From Enterobacter sp. Ag1 (GTDB lineage Bacteria > Pseudomonadota > Gammaproteobacteria > Enterobacterales > Enterobacteriaceae), in assembly GCA_000277545.1 (NCBI GenBank), contig AKXM01000027.1, positions 21,554 to 85,553 of the forward strand: DNA of 64,000 nucleotides, given 5' to 3'. Shown here piece after piece: positions 1 through 8,825 of the stretch (the stretch's first letter is position 1; every line of letters starts with the position of its first letter). The notes beneath the pieces are model-generated. The model worked only from the letters and a program-made list of their open reading frames with translations, was not told where the DNA came from and did not search any database. Both the position numbers and the translations under genes were made by a program.

Positions 1-1
1 G

Positions 2-1561
2 GATAAGAAAAAAATCACCGATTCGCTGAAAAGCCTTCCGGTTTATGGCCCGCTCTTCCCGGCGGTTGTCACCCGCGCCGTACCTGATGAAGCCACGGCC
101 ATGCTGGCCGACGGCAGCTCTGTTTCACTGAGTATGGAAGGCATGCGCTGGGCGCGTCCGTATCGTTCCGACACCGCGCAAGGCGCTACGCCACGCAAAG
201 TAACGGACGTGGTACAGGCCGGACAGCAGATTTGGGTACGCAAGGTGGACGATGCCTGGTGGCTTAGCCAGGTGCCCGACGTTAACTCGGCGCTGGTTTC
301 ACTCAATCCACACGATGGCGCCGTGCTGGCGCTGGTCGGCGGTTTTGACTTCAACCAAAGCAAGTTCAACCGTGCGACCCAGGCGCTGCGTCAGGTAGGG
401 TCAAACATCAAACCTTTCCTGTATACCGCAGCCATGGACAAAGGCCTGACGCTGGCAAGCATTCTTAATGACGTGCCTATTTCACGCTGGGATGCCGGGG
501 CAGGCTCCGACTGGCGGCCGAAGAACTCTCCGGCCCAATACGCCGGGCCGATTCGTCTGCGTCAGGGGCTGGGCCAGTCCAAGAACGTAGTGATGGTACG
601 TGCGATGCGGGCGATGGGCGTCGATTATGCCGCAGAATATCTGCAGCGCTTTGGCTTCCCTGCAGCAAATATTGTGCATACCGAATCGCTGGCCCTGGGC
701 TCCGCCTCATTTACGCCAATGCAGGTTGCTCGCGGTTACTCCGTCATGGCAAACGGCGGCTTCCTGGTTGACCCTTACTACATCACCAAAATCGTCGACG
801 ACGCGGGTAATACCGTGTTTGAGACCAGGCCTAAGGTTGCCTGTGCCAGCTGCGATATTCCGGTCATTTACGGCGATACGCCAAAATCAACGGTACTGGA
901 AAACCAGGACGTAGAAGACGTTGCCGTTTCGCAAACGCCGCAAAACAGCAGCGTACCGATGCCTCAACTGGAGCAAGCTAACCGCGGTCTGGTGGCAAAA
1001 GCACAGGGCGAGGAGTATGCGCCACACGTGATCAACACGCCGCTGTCTTTCCTGATCAAAAGTGCGCTTAACAGCAACATTTATGGTGAGCCGGGCTGGC
1101 AGGGAACCGGCTGGCGAGCAGGCCGTGATTTGAAGCGTAAGGATATCGGCGGCAAAACCGGAACAACCAACAGTTCGAAAGATGCCTGGTTCTCCGGTTA
1201 CGGCCCGGGCGTGGTCACGTCAGTCTGGATTGGCTTTGACGACCATCGCCGCGACCTTGGCCGCACCACGGCTTCAGGCGCGATTAAAGATCAGATCTCC
1301 GGCTACGAAGGCGGCGCGAAGAGCGCCCAGCCCGCCTGGGATGATTTCATGAAAATCGCGCTGGCGGGTGTGCCAGAAGAGCCGATGACGCCACCACCGG
1401 GTATCGTGACTGTCAATATTGATCGCAGTACCGGGCAGTTAGCCAACGGCGGCAACAGTCGTGAAGAGTATTTCATCGAAGGTACGCAGCCTACGCAACA
1501 GGCCGTGCATGAAGTAGGCACGACGCTTATCGATAACGGGGAAGAGCACGAGCTGTTCTAA
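2..1561 (+). CDS. mrcA: Penicillin-binding protein 1A (peptidoglycan glycosyltransferase/transpeptidase), 3' part only
   Basis: The gene enters from the left edge; 519 codons are present and the frame is open from base 2. E. coli PBP1a is about 850 residues, so the membrane anchor and glycosyltransferase domain lie outside the window. What remains is mainly the transpeptidase (penicillin-binding) domain, which cross-links peptidoglycan in the periplasm. Its three active-site motifs are visible: SNIK, with the nucleophilic serine codon at 401; SKN, starting at 578; and KTGTT, with its lysine codon at 1154. The C-terminal tail after the catalytic domain ends in EEHELF. The gene is followed by a terminator and converges with nudE. 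Identification is firm from the motifs, the overall match to PBP1a, and the mrcA-nudE-igaA gene order of enterobacteria. Confidence 0.96.
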   Translation, partial: DKKKITDSLKSLPVYGPLFPAVVTRAVPDEATAMLADGSSVSLSMEGMRWARPYRSDTAQGATPRKVTDVVQAGQQIWVRKVDDAWWLSQVPDVNSALVSLNPHDGAVLALVGGFDFNQSKFNRATQALRQVGSNIKPFLYTAAMDKGLTLASILNDVPISRWDAGAGSDWRPKNSPAQYAGPIRLRQGLGQSKNVVMVRAMRAMGVDYAAEYLQRFGFPAANIVHTESLALGSASFTPMQVARGYSVMANGGFLVDPYYITKIVDDAGNTVFETRPKVACASCDIPVIYGDTPKSTVLENQDVEDVAVSQTPQNSSVPMPQLEQANRGLVAKAQGEEYAPHVINTPLSFLIKSALNSNIYGEPGWQGTGWRAGRDLKRKDIGGKTGTTNSSKDAWFSGYGPGVVTSVWIGFDDHRRDLGRTTASGAIKDQISGYEGGAKSAQPAWDDFMKIALAGVPEEPMTPPPGIVTVNIDRSTGQLANGGNSREEYFIEGTQPTQQAVHEVGTTLIDNGEEHELF

Positions 1562-1577
1562 TCCAACCCAAAATAGT

Positions 1578-1603
1578 AAAGGGCCGCTTAGCGGCCCTTT
1601 TTC
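1578..1603 (+). terminator. Rho-independent terminator between mrcA and nudE
   Basis: A perfect 10-bp stem (AAAGGGCCGC / GCGGCCCTTT) with a 3-base loop is followed by a T run. It lies 17 bases after the mrcA stop codon. It also has an A run on its left side, so it can serve the convergent nudE gene as well. Confidence 0.9.
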
Positions 1604-1615
1604 ATTCTTTAGCGG

Positions 1616-2182
1616 TCAGTCTTTCAGCCTGCCCTGCTGCCTTAACCATTCCCGGACAAGGAACAAAGCGCTGACGTTACGCGCCTCGCTGAAATCATCT
1701 TCATTGAGCAAATCCATCATGTTCGCCAGCGGCCACCGTACTTGCGGCAGTTCTTCCGGCTCATCCCCTTCCAGGGATTCGGGATACAGATCTTCCGCAA
1801 TCACAATGTTCATTTTGCTCGAGAAATAGGACGGGGCCATCGTCAGCTTTTTCAGAAACGTTAGCCGGTTCGCGCCAAAGCCCACTTCTTCTTTCAGCTC
1901 ACGGTTAGCGGCCTCAAATACCGTTTCGCCCGGGTCGATCAGCCCTTTAGAGAACCCAAGTTCATAGGATTCTGTGCCAACCGCGTATTCACGGATTAAG
2001 ATCAAGTGGCCATCAACAACAGGCACTATCATTACCGCCTCGCGGGAAGACGGTTTCATGCGTTCGTAGACGCGGCGAACGCCATTGCTAAATTCCAGAT
2101 CCACCGTTTCGACATTAAACAGCCGCGAACGCGCCACGGTTTCGACATTTAAAATCGTTGGTTTTATTAGTGATTTGCTCAT
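1616..2182 (-). CDS. nudE: ADP compounds hydrolase NudE (Nudix family)
   Basis: A 188-residue Nudix hydrolase; E. coli NudE has 186. The family cleaves ADP-ribose, Ap3A and NADH-type nucleotides at the pyrophosphate, and acts in the cytoplasm. The Nudix box GX5EX7REUXEEXGU is complete, from Gly80 through Glu86 and Arg94-Glu95 to Glu98-Glu99; these glutamates bind the catalytic metal. The start at 2182 gives the N-terminus MSKSLIKP, like E. coli. It is transcribed away from igaA and converges on mrcA. A perfect palindrome lies 35 bases upstream of the start codon and may belong to its promoter. Confidence 0.95.
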   Translation of the reverse strand: MSKSLIKPTILNVETVARSRLFNVETVDLEFSNGVRRVYERMKPSSREAVMIVPVVDGHLILIREYAVGTESYELGFSKGLIDPGETVFEAANRELKEEVGFGANRLTFLKKLTMAPSYFSSKMNIVIAEDLYPESLEGDEPEELPQVRWPLANMMDLLNEDDFSEARNVSALFLVREWLRQQGRLKD

Positions 2183-2517
2183 GTGGCCGGGTTCAACAGT
2201 GAAAGAGGTAAGTTATTGTGCGGTATGCCGCACATATCGTGCAACGAGCATTGGCTATTATTTACATTTTTGTAACGTTTGGCGCGCTAAAACACGTAAT
2301 TTTACCCGCTGTCAAGGCAGGTACTATTGAATAGGAATTTACTTGTATTTCGGACGAAGTCGCTTTGCTAACATTGTGTTACTGTAAGTCGGTCGCCTTA
2401 AAAATAGCTCAAGTTTGCAGCTTTACCTGCCGATAATGACTTCTGACTCCTTAACCATTTGAAAGGCCGATCTTTTGCCGAGTTTGATGAAAAAGACGAT
2501 TGTTTGATGGGGAAAGC
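2183..2517. promoter_or_regulatory. Divergent promoter region nudE / igaA
   Basis: This 335-base gap separates divergent nudE and igaA. It is AT-rich in the middle and must hold both promoters. The one clear structure is the palindrome at 2217-2234, annotated separately. I see no small gene: the open frames here lack ribosome binding sites. A purine-rich GGGGAAAG directly precedes the igaA ATG at 2518. Confidence 0.6.
2217..2234. promoter_or_regulatory. Perfect inverted repeat, operator-like
   Basis: TGTGCGG and CCGCACA form two perfect 7-base arms around the 4-base spacer TATG. The site is 35 bases upstream of the nudE start codon. There is no T run, so a terminator is unlikely; an operator is possible. 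I do not recognise the binding protein. Confidence 0.45.
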
Positions 2518-4653
2518 ATGAGCACCTTATTATTTCTGTTAGCTGCTATGCTGGCCTGCGCACTGATTGCCGGATGGCTGATTTGGCGAAGCCTGAAGCT
2601 ACGTGCCCAGGTTTCGCACGATCGTTCCTTCTCCGGTGCCACCACGCGCAAACTAACCCCAGAAGAGCGCGTTGCCGTCGAAAATTACCTCGAGCGTTAT
2701 TCCCGTTCCCAGGAGCTGATTGGCCCCTCCGGCGCGAGCAATCCACTGCCAAGACTAACGCTCACCGCGCAAAGCAGTACAGTTTTCTCCCTGACCCGGT
2801 CGATCACTCGCTACGGCCTCTCTGCCGATGACGCCAATAAATGGCGTTATTACCTTGATTCTGTTGAAGTTCACCTCCCGCCGCTCTGGGAGCAGTACAT
2901 CACCAACGATAACGACGTAGAGCTGATTCGGACGAGCAGCATCCCGCTGGTGATTTCGCTCAATGGCAATACGCTGCAAAACGATACGCTGGATGTGCAG
3001 CAGTACGCCCTGGAAGGCTATTCAGGCACTCAGGCCTCCATTCGCGGCGAAGAAAGCGAGCAAATCGAGCTGCTAAACATTCGCCAGGAAACTCAGGAAG
3101 AGTATTCCCTGAGCCGCCCCGACGGCGTGCGCGAAGCCGCGCTTATTTGCATCGCTTTTATCATGCTGTTCCTGAGTCTCGTGACGCCGTCGGTGTTCCT
3201 GCCCTGGTTAATTGGCGGCGCCGTCCTGCTGATTGCCGCCGGTTTGTGGGGCCTGTTTGCTCCGCCGGCGAAAACGGCATTGCGCGAGATCCACTGCCTG
3301 CGCGGCACACCCAAACGCTGGGGGCTGTTCGGCGAGTCTGACCAGGAACAGATGAACAACATCTCCCTGGGCATTATCGATCTGGTGTATCCGCCCCACT
3401 GGCAGCCTTTTGTGGCTCAGGATCTGGGGCAGAAAACCGATATTGATATCTATCTTGACCGCCATGTGGTGCGTCAGGGACGTTTCCTTTCACTCCATGA
3501 TGAAGTGCGTAACTTCCCGCTACAGCACTGGGTGCGTAACCTGCTGGTTGCCGCCGGCGCGCTGCTGGTCCTGCTGATGATGACTATTTGGGTGCCGCTG
3601 GAAATGCCTATCAAGCTTAGCGCCTCATGGTTGAAGGGCGCTCAGTCCATCGAAGCCACCAGCGTTGAGGAACTCGCCAAATACAAGCTGCAGGTAGGCG
3701 ATACGCTGAGAGTGAATGGCACGGGGATGTGTAATATTCAAACGCCAGGCGGTTATCGCTCGCGGCAAAACTTCCCATTCACCCCCTTCGACTGCTCGCA
3801 GATCATCTGGAATACCGCCCGCCCTCTGCCCTTGCCGGAGTCCGACATCATGGACAAAGCGGTCGCTCTGACCAAAGCCGTCAGCGGGCAAATTCATCCT
3901 CAGGGTGGAGAAGGTGACAGCAAAGTTAACCCACAGCTCGCGGACGCCATTCAGAAATCAGGCATGGTCCTGCTGGATGATTTTGCCGGGATTGTGAAAA
4001 AAACCCAGGCGCTGTGTACCGCAGAAGAAGAGTGCGTCCGCCTGAAGAATGCGCTAGTAAACCTGGGCAACACTAAAGACTGGGATTCCCTGATCAAGCG
4101 CGCGGATTCAGGAAAACTGACCGGGGTGAACGTCCTTCTACGGCCAGTTAGCGCCGAGTCGCTGGATAACCTGGTGGCCACCTCAACCGCACCTTTCTTT
4201 ATTCGTGAAACCGCCCGCGCCGCACAGGCATTAAATAGCCCTGCTCCTGGCGGGTACATCATCATCAACGACGAAGGTGGTGATTTCGTGGACCAGCCGC
4301 TGCCGCCAATGTCGTTGTATGACTTCCCGGCCCAGGAACAATGGACCGAATTCCAGCGACTGGCGGAAATGCTGCTGCACACGCCGTTCCACGCCGAAGG
4401 GATCATTACCGGCATCTACACGGATGCCAACGGCACACAGCACGTCACCCTGCATCGGATCTCAGACACTCATAGCCTCTGGAGCTACATCGGCATTTCT
4501 CTGATGCTGATTGCGATGTTGGCCTGCGCCGCGATAAACGGCGTTCTGGCGGTGACTCGCTATCGCCGTGCCAGTACGAGGCTGGCTGAAATTCAGCGCT
4601 ATTATGATAGCTGCCTCAACCCCACACTGACTCCGCCTACGCCGCTGAAGTAG
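2518..4653 (+). CDS. igaA: IgaA/UmoB/MucM family inner membrane inhibitor of the Rcs phosphorelay
   Basis: This 711-residue membrane protein has the same length as E. coli YrfF/IgaA. In Salmonella and E. coli, IgaA restrains the Rcs envelope-stress phosphorelay by contacting RcsD and is essential while Rcs is intact. Hydrophobic segments are visible near residues 1-20, about 215-250, about 340-360 and about 655-680. They leave a cytoplasmic part between the first segments and a large periplasmic part (about 360-655) containing cysteines such as GTGMCN and CTAEEEC. The ATG at 2518 is chosen over one at 2500 because it is preceded by GGGGAAAG and gives the family N-terminus MSTLLFLLAAMLAC. It stands alone, with its promoter in the gap shared with nudE. 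Confidence 0.95.
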   Translation: MSTLLFLLAAMLACALIAGWLIWRSLKLRAQVSHDRSFSGATTRKLTPEERVAVENYLERYSRSQELIGPSGASNPLPRLTLTAQSSTVFSLTRSITRYGLSADDANKWRYYLDSVEVHLPPLWEQYITNDNDVELIRTSSIPLVISLNGNTLQNDTLDVQQYALEGYSGTQASIRGEESEQIELLNIRQETQEEYSLSRPDGVREAALICIAFIMLFLSLVTPSVFLPWLIGGAVLLIAAGLWGLFAPPAKTALREIHCLRGTPKRWGLFGESDQEQMNNISLGIIDLVYPPHWQPFVAQDLGQKTDIDIYLDRHVVRQGRFLSLHDEVRNFPLQHWVRNLLVAAGALLVLLMMTIWVPLEMPIKLSASWLKGAQSIEATSVEELAKYKLQVGDTLRVNGTGMCNIQTPGGYRSRQNFPFTPFDCSQIIWNTARPLPLPESDIMDKAVALTKAVSGQIHPQGGEGDSKVNPQLADAIQKSGMVLLDDFAGIVKKTQALCTAEEECVRLKNALVNLGNTKDWDSLIKRADSGKLTGVNVLLRPVSAESLDNLVATSTAPFFIRETARAAQALNSPAPGGYIIINDEGGDFVDQPLPPMSLYDFPAQEQWTEFQRLAEMLLHTPFHAEGIITGIYTDANGTQHVTLHRISDTHSLWSYIGISLMLIAMLACAAINGVLAVTRYRRASTRLAEIQRYYDSCLNPTLTPPTPLK

Positions 4654-4727
4654 CCGCTACGGGTAAACTTTGCGTACCGGGTTGTGCTACCCTGGTACGC
4701 TATTTTCCCTCAATCGAGACTAAAGCT

Positions 4728-5399
4728 ATGTCTGGTGCTATTGCCTGGCAGGACGTGGACACCCTGCTGCTGGATATGGACGGGACCCTGTTGGACCTGG
4801 CCTTTGATAACCATTTCTGGAAAAAGCTGGTGCCGGAAACCCTTAGCCTTCAGCGCGGCATTCCGTTGCAGGACGCGTATGAATTAATTTCCCGCGAATA
4901 CCACGCCGTGCAGCATACGCTAAACTGGTACTGTCTCGACTACTGGAGCGAACGCCTCGGGCTGGATATCTGTGGCATGACCACCGAACAGGGGCCAAAG
5001 GCCGCGCTGCGTGAAGATACCGTGCCGTTTCTTGAAGCGGCGAAAGCCAGCGGCAAGCGCCGCATTCTGCTCACCAACGCGCACCCGCATAACCTGGCGG
5101 TGAAGCTTGAGCACACGGGTTTGAACCAGCACCTTGATTTATTACTTTCCACCCACACATTTGGTTATCCGAAAGAAGATCAGCGTTTATGGCAGGCGGT
5201 GGCCGGGCATACCGGATTCGATGCGGCCCGAACTGTCTTTATCGACGACAGCGAAGCGATTCTTGATGCAGCCGCAACGTTTGGGATTCGCTACTGCTTT
5301 GGCGTCCTCAACCCGGACTCAGGTGAAGCGGAAAAAACGTTTGAGCGCCACCCAGGCCTGAGCGATTACCGTAGCCTGATCCCGTCGCTTTCCGCTTAA
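4728..5399 (+). CDS. yrfG: GMP/IMP nucleotidase YrfG (HAD superfamily)
   Basis: A 223-residue HAD-type phosphatase matching E. coli YrfG, a 5'-nucleotidase with preference for GMP and IMP. HAD motif I is DMDGT, with the nucleophile Asp16 and acid/base Asp18. Motif II is the threonine of LLTNAH, the motif III lysine lies near YPKEDQRLW, and motif IV is the acidic pair in FIDDSEAI. It is probably the first gene of a yrfG-hslR-hslO operon, because hslR starts 9 bases after its stop codon. The short gap after igaA (4654-4727) probably carries its promoter. Confidence 0.93.
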   Translation: MSGAIAWQDVDTLLLDMDGTLLDLAFDNHFWKKLVPETLSLQRGIPLQDAYELISREYHAVQHTLNWYCLDYWSERLGLDICGMTTEQGPKAALREDTVPFLEAAKASGKRRILLTNAHPHNLAVKLEHTGLNQHLDLLLSTHTFGYPKEDQRLWQAVAGHTGFDAARTVFIDDSEAILDAAATFGIRYCFGVLNPDSGEAEKTFERHPGLSDYRSLIPSLSA

Positions 5400-5408
5400 G
5401 GAGGCGCA

Positions 5409-5810
5409 ATGAAAGAAAAAACTGCCGAGGGCGTACGCCTGGATAAATGGCTGTGGGCCGCACGCTTTTACAAAACCCGTGCGGTGGCGCGGGAAATGGT
5501 TGAAGGCGGGAAAGTGCACTACAACGGCCAACGCAGCAAGCCGAGTAAACTGGTTGAGCTTCATGCGGTACTCACGCTGCGCCAGGGAAACGACGAGCGC
5601 ACCGTAACCGTCCTGGGTATTACCGAACAGCGCAGGCCAGCCGCAGAAGCCTCTCAGCTTTATGAAGAGACGGCGGAAAGCATCGCCAAACGGGAAAAAG
5701 TGGCGCTGGCGCGCAAAATGAACGCGCTGACCATGCCGCATCCCGATCGCCGCCCGGATAAAAAAGAGCGGCGAGATTTGATGAAATTTAAACACGGTGG
5801 CGAAGCGTAA
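5409..5810 (+). CDS. hslR: Ribosome-associated heat shock protein Hsp15
   Basis: A 133-residue S4-domain protein. Hsp15 binds free 50S subunits that carry a stalled nascent chain with tRNA and helps recycle them after heat stress. The S4 RNA-binding fold occupies about residues 9-70 (RLDKWLWAARFYKTR to the VHYNGQRSKPSK region). The C-terminal third is very basic (PDRRPDKKERRDLMKFK), as in E. coli. A strong ribosome binding site, AAGGAGG, overlaps the yrfG stop codon, and the gene lies directly ahead of hslO. A heat-shock (sigma-32) promoter is expected from E. coli but was not pinned down here. Confidence 0.95.
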   Translation: MKEKTAEGVRLDKWLWAARFYKTRAVAREMVEGGKVHYNGQRSKPSKLVELHAVLTLRQGNDERTVTVLGITEQRRPAAEASQLYEETAESIAKREKVALARKMNALTMPHPDRRPDKKERRDLMKFKHGGEA

Positions 5811-5837
5811 ATTCGCCGACCAGTAAGAGAGATGACG

Positions 5838-6716
5838 ATGACTCAACACGACCAACTACACCGCTATCTGTTTGAAAACCACGCCGTGCGCGGCGAGCTG
5901 GTGACGGTTTCCGAAACCTGGCAGCAGATCATGGAAAACCATGATTACCCGCAGCCGGTCAAAAAAATTCTGGGCGAACTGCTGGTCGCCACCAGCCTGC
6001 TGACCGCCACGCTGAAGTTTGACGGAGATATCACCGTTCAGCTTCAGGGCGATGGCCCGATGACGCTGGCCGTGATTAACGGCAACAACAAACAGCAAAT
6101 GCGCGGCGTAGCGCGTGTACAGGGTGATATCCCGGCGGATGCTGCATTAAAAGATCTGGTGGGTAACGGTTATCTGGTGATCACCATCTCCCCAAGCGAA
6201 GGCGAGCGCTATCAGGGCGTGGTCGGTCTGGAAGGGGATACGCTGGCCGCCTGCCTGGAAGATTATTTCATGCGTTCCGAGCAGCTGCCAACTCGTCTGT
6301 TTATTCGTACCGGTGAAGTAGACGGTAAAGCGGCGGCGGGCGGTATGTTGCTGCAGGTTCTGCCGGCGCAAAACGCGGAAACCGACGACTTCAACCACCT
6401 CGCGACGCTGACCGAAACCATCAAGGCCGAAGAGCTGCTGACGCTACCAGCGAACGATGTGCTATGGCGCCTGTATCACGAAGAAGAAGTCACGCTGTAC
6501 GATCCTCAGGACGTAGAGTTCAAATGCACCTGCTCACGCGAGCGCTGTGCTGACGCGCTGCGCACGCTGCCGGATGAAGAGGTCGACAGTATTCTGGCCG
6601 AAGATGGCGAAATCGACATGAACTGTGATTACTGTGGCAGCCGCTATGTGTTTGACTCCATGGACATCACGGCGATCCGCAACAATGCCTCTCCGGCGGA
6701 TCCGCAGGTTCACTAA
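5838..6716 (+). CDS. hslO: Redox-regulated holdase chaperone Hsp33
   Basis: A 292-residue cytoplasmic chaperone that is switched on by oxidation. Under peroxide or bleach stress the zinc-binding cysteines form disulfides, the C-terminal part unfolds and unfolding proteins are held. The zinc motif is intact: CTC followed 30 residues later by CDYC (Cys232, 234, 265 and 268 in E. coli numbering). I place the start at 5838 rather than at the ATG at 5832: AAGAGAG ends at 5831, which leaves a 6-base spacing to 5838 but none to 5832, and this gives exactly the E. coli length. It is the last gene of the yrfG-hslR-hslO group and is followed by a strong terminator. Confidence 0.95.
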   Translation: MTQHDQLHRYLFENHAVRGELVTVSETWQQIMENHDYPQPVKKILGELLVATSLLTATLKFDGDITVQLQGDGPMTLAVINGNNKQQMRGVARVQGDIPADAALKDLVGNGYLVITISPSEGERYQGVVGLEGDTLAACLEDYFMRSEQLPTRLFIRTGEVDGKAAAGGMLLQVLPAQNAETDDFNHLATLTETIKAEELLTLPANDVLWRLYHEEEVTLYDPQDVEFKCTCSRERCADALRTLPDEEVDSILAEDGEIDMNCDYCGSRYVFDSMDITAIRNNASPADPQVH

Positions 6717-6724
6717 GTTTGCAT

Positions 6725-6752
6725 AACGCCTCCAATCGGAGGCGTTTTTTTT
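6725..6752 (+). terminator. Terminator after hslO
   Basis: A 9-bp perfect stem (AACGCCTCC / GGAGGCGTT) with loop AATC is followed by eight T. Its T run touches the stop codon of the convergent yhgE gene. Confidence 0.92.
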
Positions 6753-8509
6753 CAGCGGTAATAGTCGATTTTAACCCGCTGCCCCTGCACCATCACGTCC
6801 TGCCAGACCTTCGGCGCAGCCGTCAGTTTTCCTTCAGAGGCGGCCTGCTTCAGCGCTGACATCATCTGGTTTTTATCCAGATCCCGGGCCTGGCCGATAT
6901 CCTTCCAGCTCCCGTCTATCTTGCCGTACACTTTGCAGTAGCTCATTTCCGGCTGGCACAGCAGCCATTCATCCTGCCCGTCGCCGTTCAAATCCATCCC
7001 AACCAGCAGACACTTATCCTCGTCATCCAGACACTCGCGAGCCTGGTAACTTTCATCTTTTACCATGGCCTGCCACCACGCGTTTTCCGGCACGCGATTT
7101 TTATCCGCCAGCACGATACGCTGACGCAGAGATTCAACCGTCAGCTTCGCCACCGCCACACCGCCCGTTTTGCCATTGCTCAACAGCATCGCCAATTGCC
7201 TTCTGCGATCGGGACTGGCGACAAACACCGGGTCTTTTTGCAGCTCGCTGAGCGCATCGTAGCCCCGCCGCCCGGCGTATTGCAGCATGGTCATACTCAC
7301 CTTCTCGGGCTTCAGGACGCCGCTGTGGTAACGCGCCATTTGGTTATTAACGCTGATCCGGTAAGGGTCCAGAAGCGGGGAATTCACCGCGACCAGCAAG
7401 GCCAGCGCCAGCAAAAGCACCGCGCGGTTAATCCCTCCCGGCTGTAGAACAGTCTCCCGACGCTGGCGAACGAGCGTGACGACATAGCCAAAGGCCCACA
7501 CCAATACGGTGAAGGTTATCAGCGCCGCATATACCCTTGTTGGCGTCCAGCCGTATGACGAAACGCGCAACCACAGCGCATAGCTTGCCAGCAAGGCATA
7601 AACCGGCGACAGCAATAACGTCAGCTTTATCGCACCATCAAGCAGGGCAGGATAAGGCCGGGTTTCTCTTTCCGGATGATAAGCCACTGCGGCAGTGCCC
7701 ATCACCATCAGCGTCAGCGTGTTGAGCAGCGCATTACAGGAGAAGTGCAGTGAAATAGACCCCAGGCCAACCACCGGCAGCGTCGCCAAAAACATCAGGG
7801 AAATCAGCGACAGTAGCGGTAAAAGCCCCGTGGCAAAAACGCTGAAGAAATGTTTTACCGCGTTAATAGCCCGAACCTGGTCACGGCAAAGCGTGACCGC
7901 CAGCGCCGCTGCCGTACAGGTAGCAATCCAGGCAAACGCCGATGAACTGAAAAACAGGCGATCAAAGAAGGCGATATCCACCAGCTTAAATAACCCGGCC
8001 CAAAGCGCCAGCACGCCCCAGAAAAAGAGCACCAGCAGCCCGGTCAGCAGCAGAGTAATACCGTTCCGCCAGAGCTGGCCGTAGAATACCTGCCAGTCTC
8101 CCCAACCGCGATTCGAGTGCAGCCGCCCCTGCAGCCAGGGCAAGGTCAGAAACAGCATCACCGCCAGCGAACAGAGATACCCCAGCACAATATCGTGCCG
8201 GCTCCAGCTTTCCAGCCCCTGGGTCGTCCAGTTCACCCAGCCGCTCATCAACGCCACAATCGGCAAGGGGAGCAACGCCAGGCCCCAAAATCGCAGGCCA
8301 TTGAAACGCACGGTGATAAGCGCCAGCGTCGCCGCCAGCACTACGGACAGGGAGCGCAGATACAGGGCTTGATTATCCCCTCGCAGCCAGATGCTACTCA
8401 CCCTGTCTCCTTCGGTGAGGTACAGCACCACGCCTAAAAGAAACCCCACCAGCAAAATCCCCCAGCGGGTCGCCTTAGGCAACGGTTCAGACATGAACAT
8501 AGTTGTCAT
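6752..8509 (-). CDS. yhgE: DUF4153 family inner membrane protein YhgE
   Basis: A 585-residue polytopic membrane protein in the position of E. coli yhgE (between hslO and pckA), of unknown function. About ten to twelve hydrophobic segments fill residues 15-370. They are followed by a soluble C-terminal region of about 200 residues containing a short acidic stretch, DLNGDGQDEW, that resembles a calcium-binding loop, and a CX6CX6C pattern before it. The ATG at 8509 gives MTTMFMSEP; an in-frame ATG at 8494 is an alternative start. It is divergent from pckA and converges on hslO, its stop codon meeting the T run of the hslO terminator. The role is not known, so only the family name is offered. Confidence 0.85.
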   Translation of the reverse strand: MTTMFMSEPLPKATRWGILLVGFLLGVVLYLTEGDRVSSIWLRGDNQALYLRSLSVVLAATLALITVRFNGLRFWGLALLPLPIVALMSGWVNWTTQGLESWSRHDIVLGYLCSLAVMLFLTLPWLQGRLHSNRGWGDWQVFYGQLWRNGITLLLTGLLVLFFWGVLALWAGLFKLVDIAFFDRLFFSSSAFAWIATCTAAALAVTLCRDQVRAINAVKHFFSVFATGLLPLLSLISLMFLATLPVVGLGSISLHFSCNALLNTLTLMVMGTAAVAYHPERETRPYPALLDGAIKLTLLLSPVYALLASYALWLRVSSYGWTPTRVYAALITFTVLVWAFGYVVTLVRQRRETVLQPGGINRAVLLLALALLVAVNSPLLDPYRISVNNQMARYHSGVLKPEKVSMTMLQYAGRRGYDALSELQKDPVFVASPDRRRQLAMLLSNGKTGGVAVAKLTVESLRQRIVLADKNRVPENAWWQAMVKDESYQARECLDDEDKCLLVGMDLNGDGQDEWLLCQPEMSYCKVYGKIDGSWKDIGQARDLDKNQMMSALKQAASEGKLTAAPKVWQDVMVQGQRVKIDYYR

Positions 8510-8825
8510 CCCTTATTAGCTCATTTTTGACTTAGTGTAACGACCTGCTGCGACTTGCAAATGACGCTCTTGTTTCATTGCGTTGCGCATGAGAGCGCGT
8601 TCATTCACAAAGTTCTTCGTTATTATCCTAATTATTAACATATCTGCCATATTTTCCCCGAAAGCCAGCGAATTCCTGCCATACTCTGCCCCCGTTGCGG
8701 CATCCCCTGTGCATTTCCCCTGTTAAATTTAAGCAGGCGCGTAAATTTATGATAGTGGTCGCGGTTAACACCCCCTAAACAACCCTACAATATTCGGCAG
8801 TATAAATTGGCTAAGGAGCAGTGAA
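8510..8825. promoter_or_regulatory. Divergent promoter region yhgE / pckA
   Basis: A 316-base non-coding gap with AT-rich patches. It should hold the pckA promoter, which in E. coli is active in stationary phase and under CRP, but I cannot point to a convincing CRP site. AAGGAG lies 6 bases ahead of the pckA start codon. No open frame with a ribosome binding site was found in it. Confidence 0.55.
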
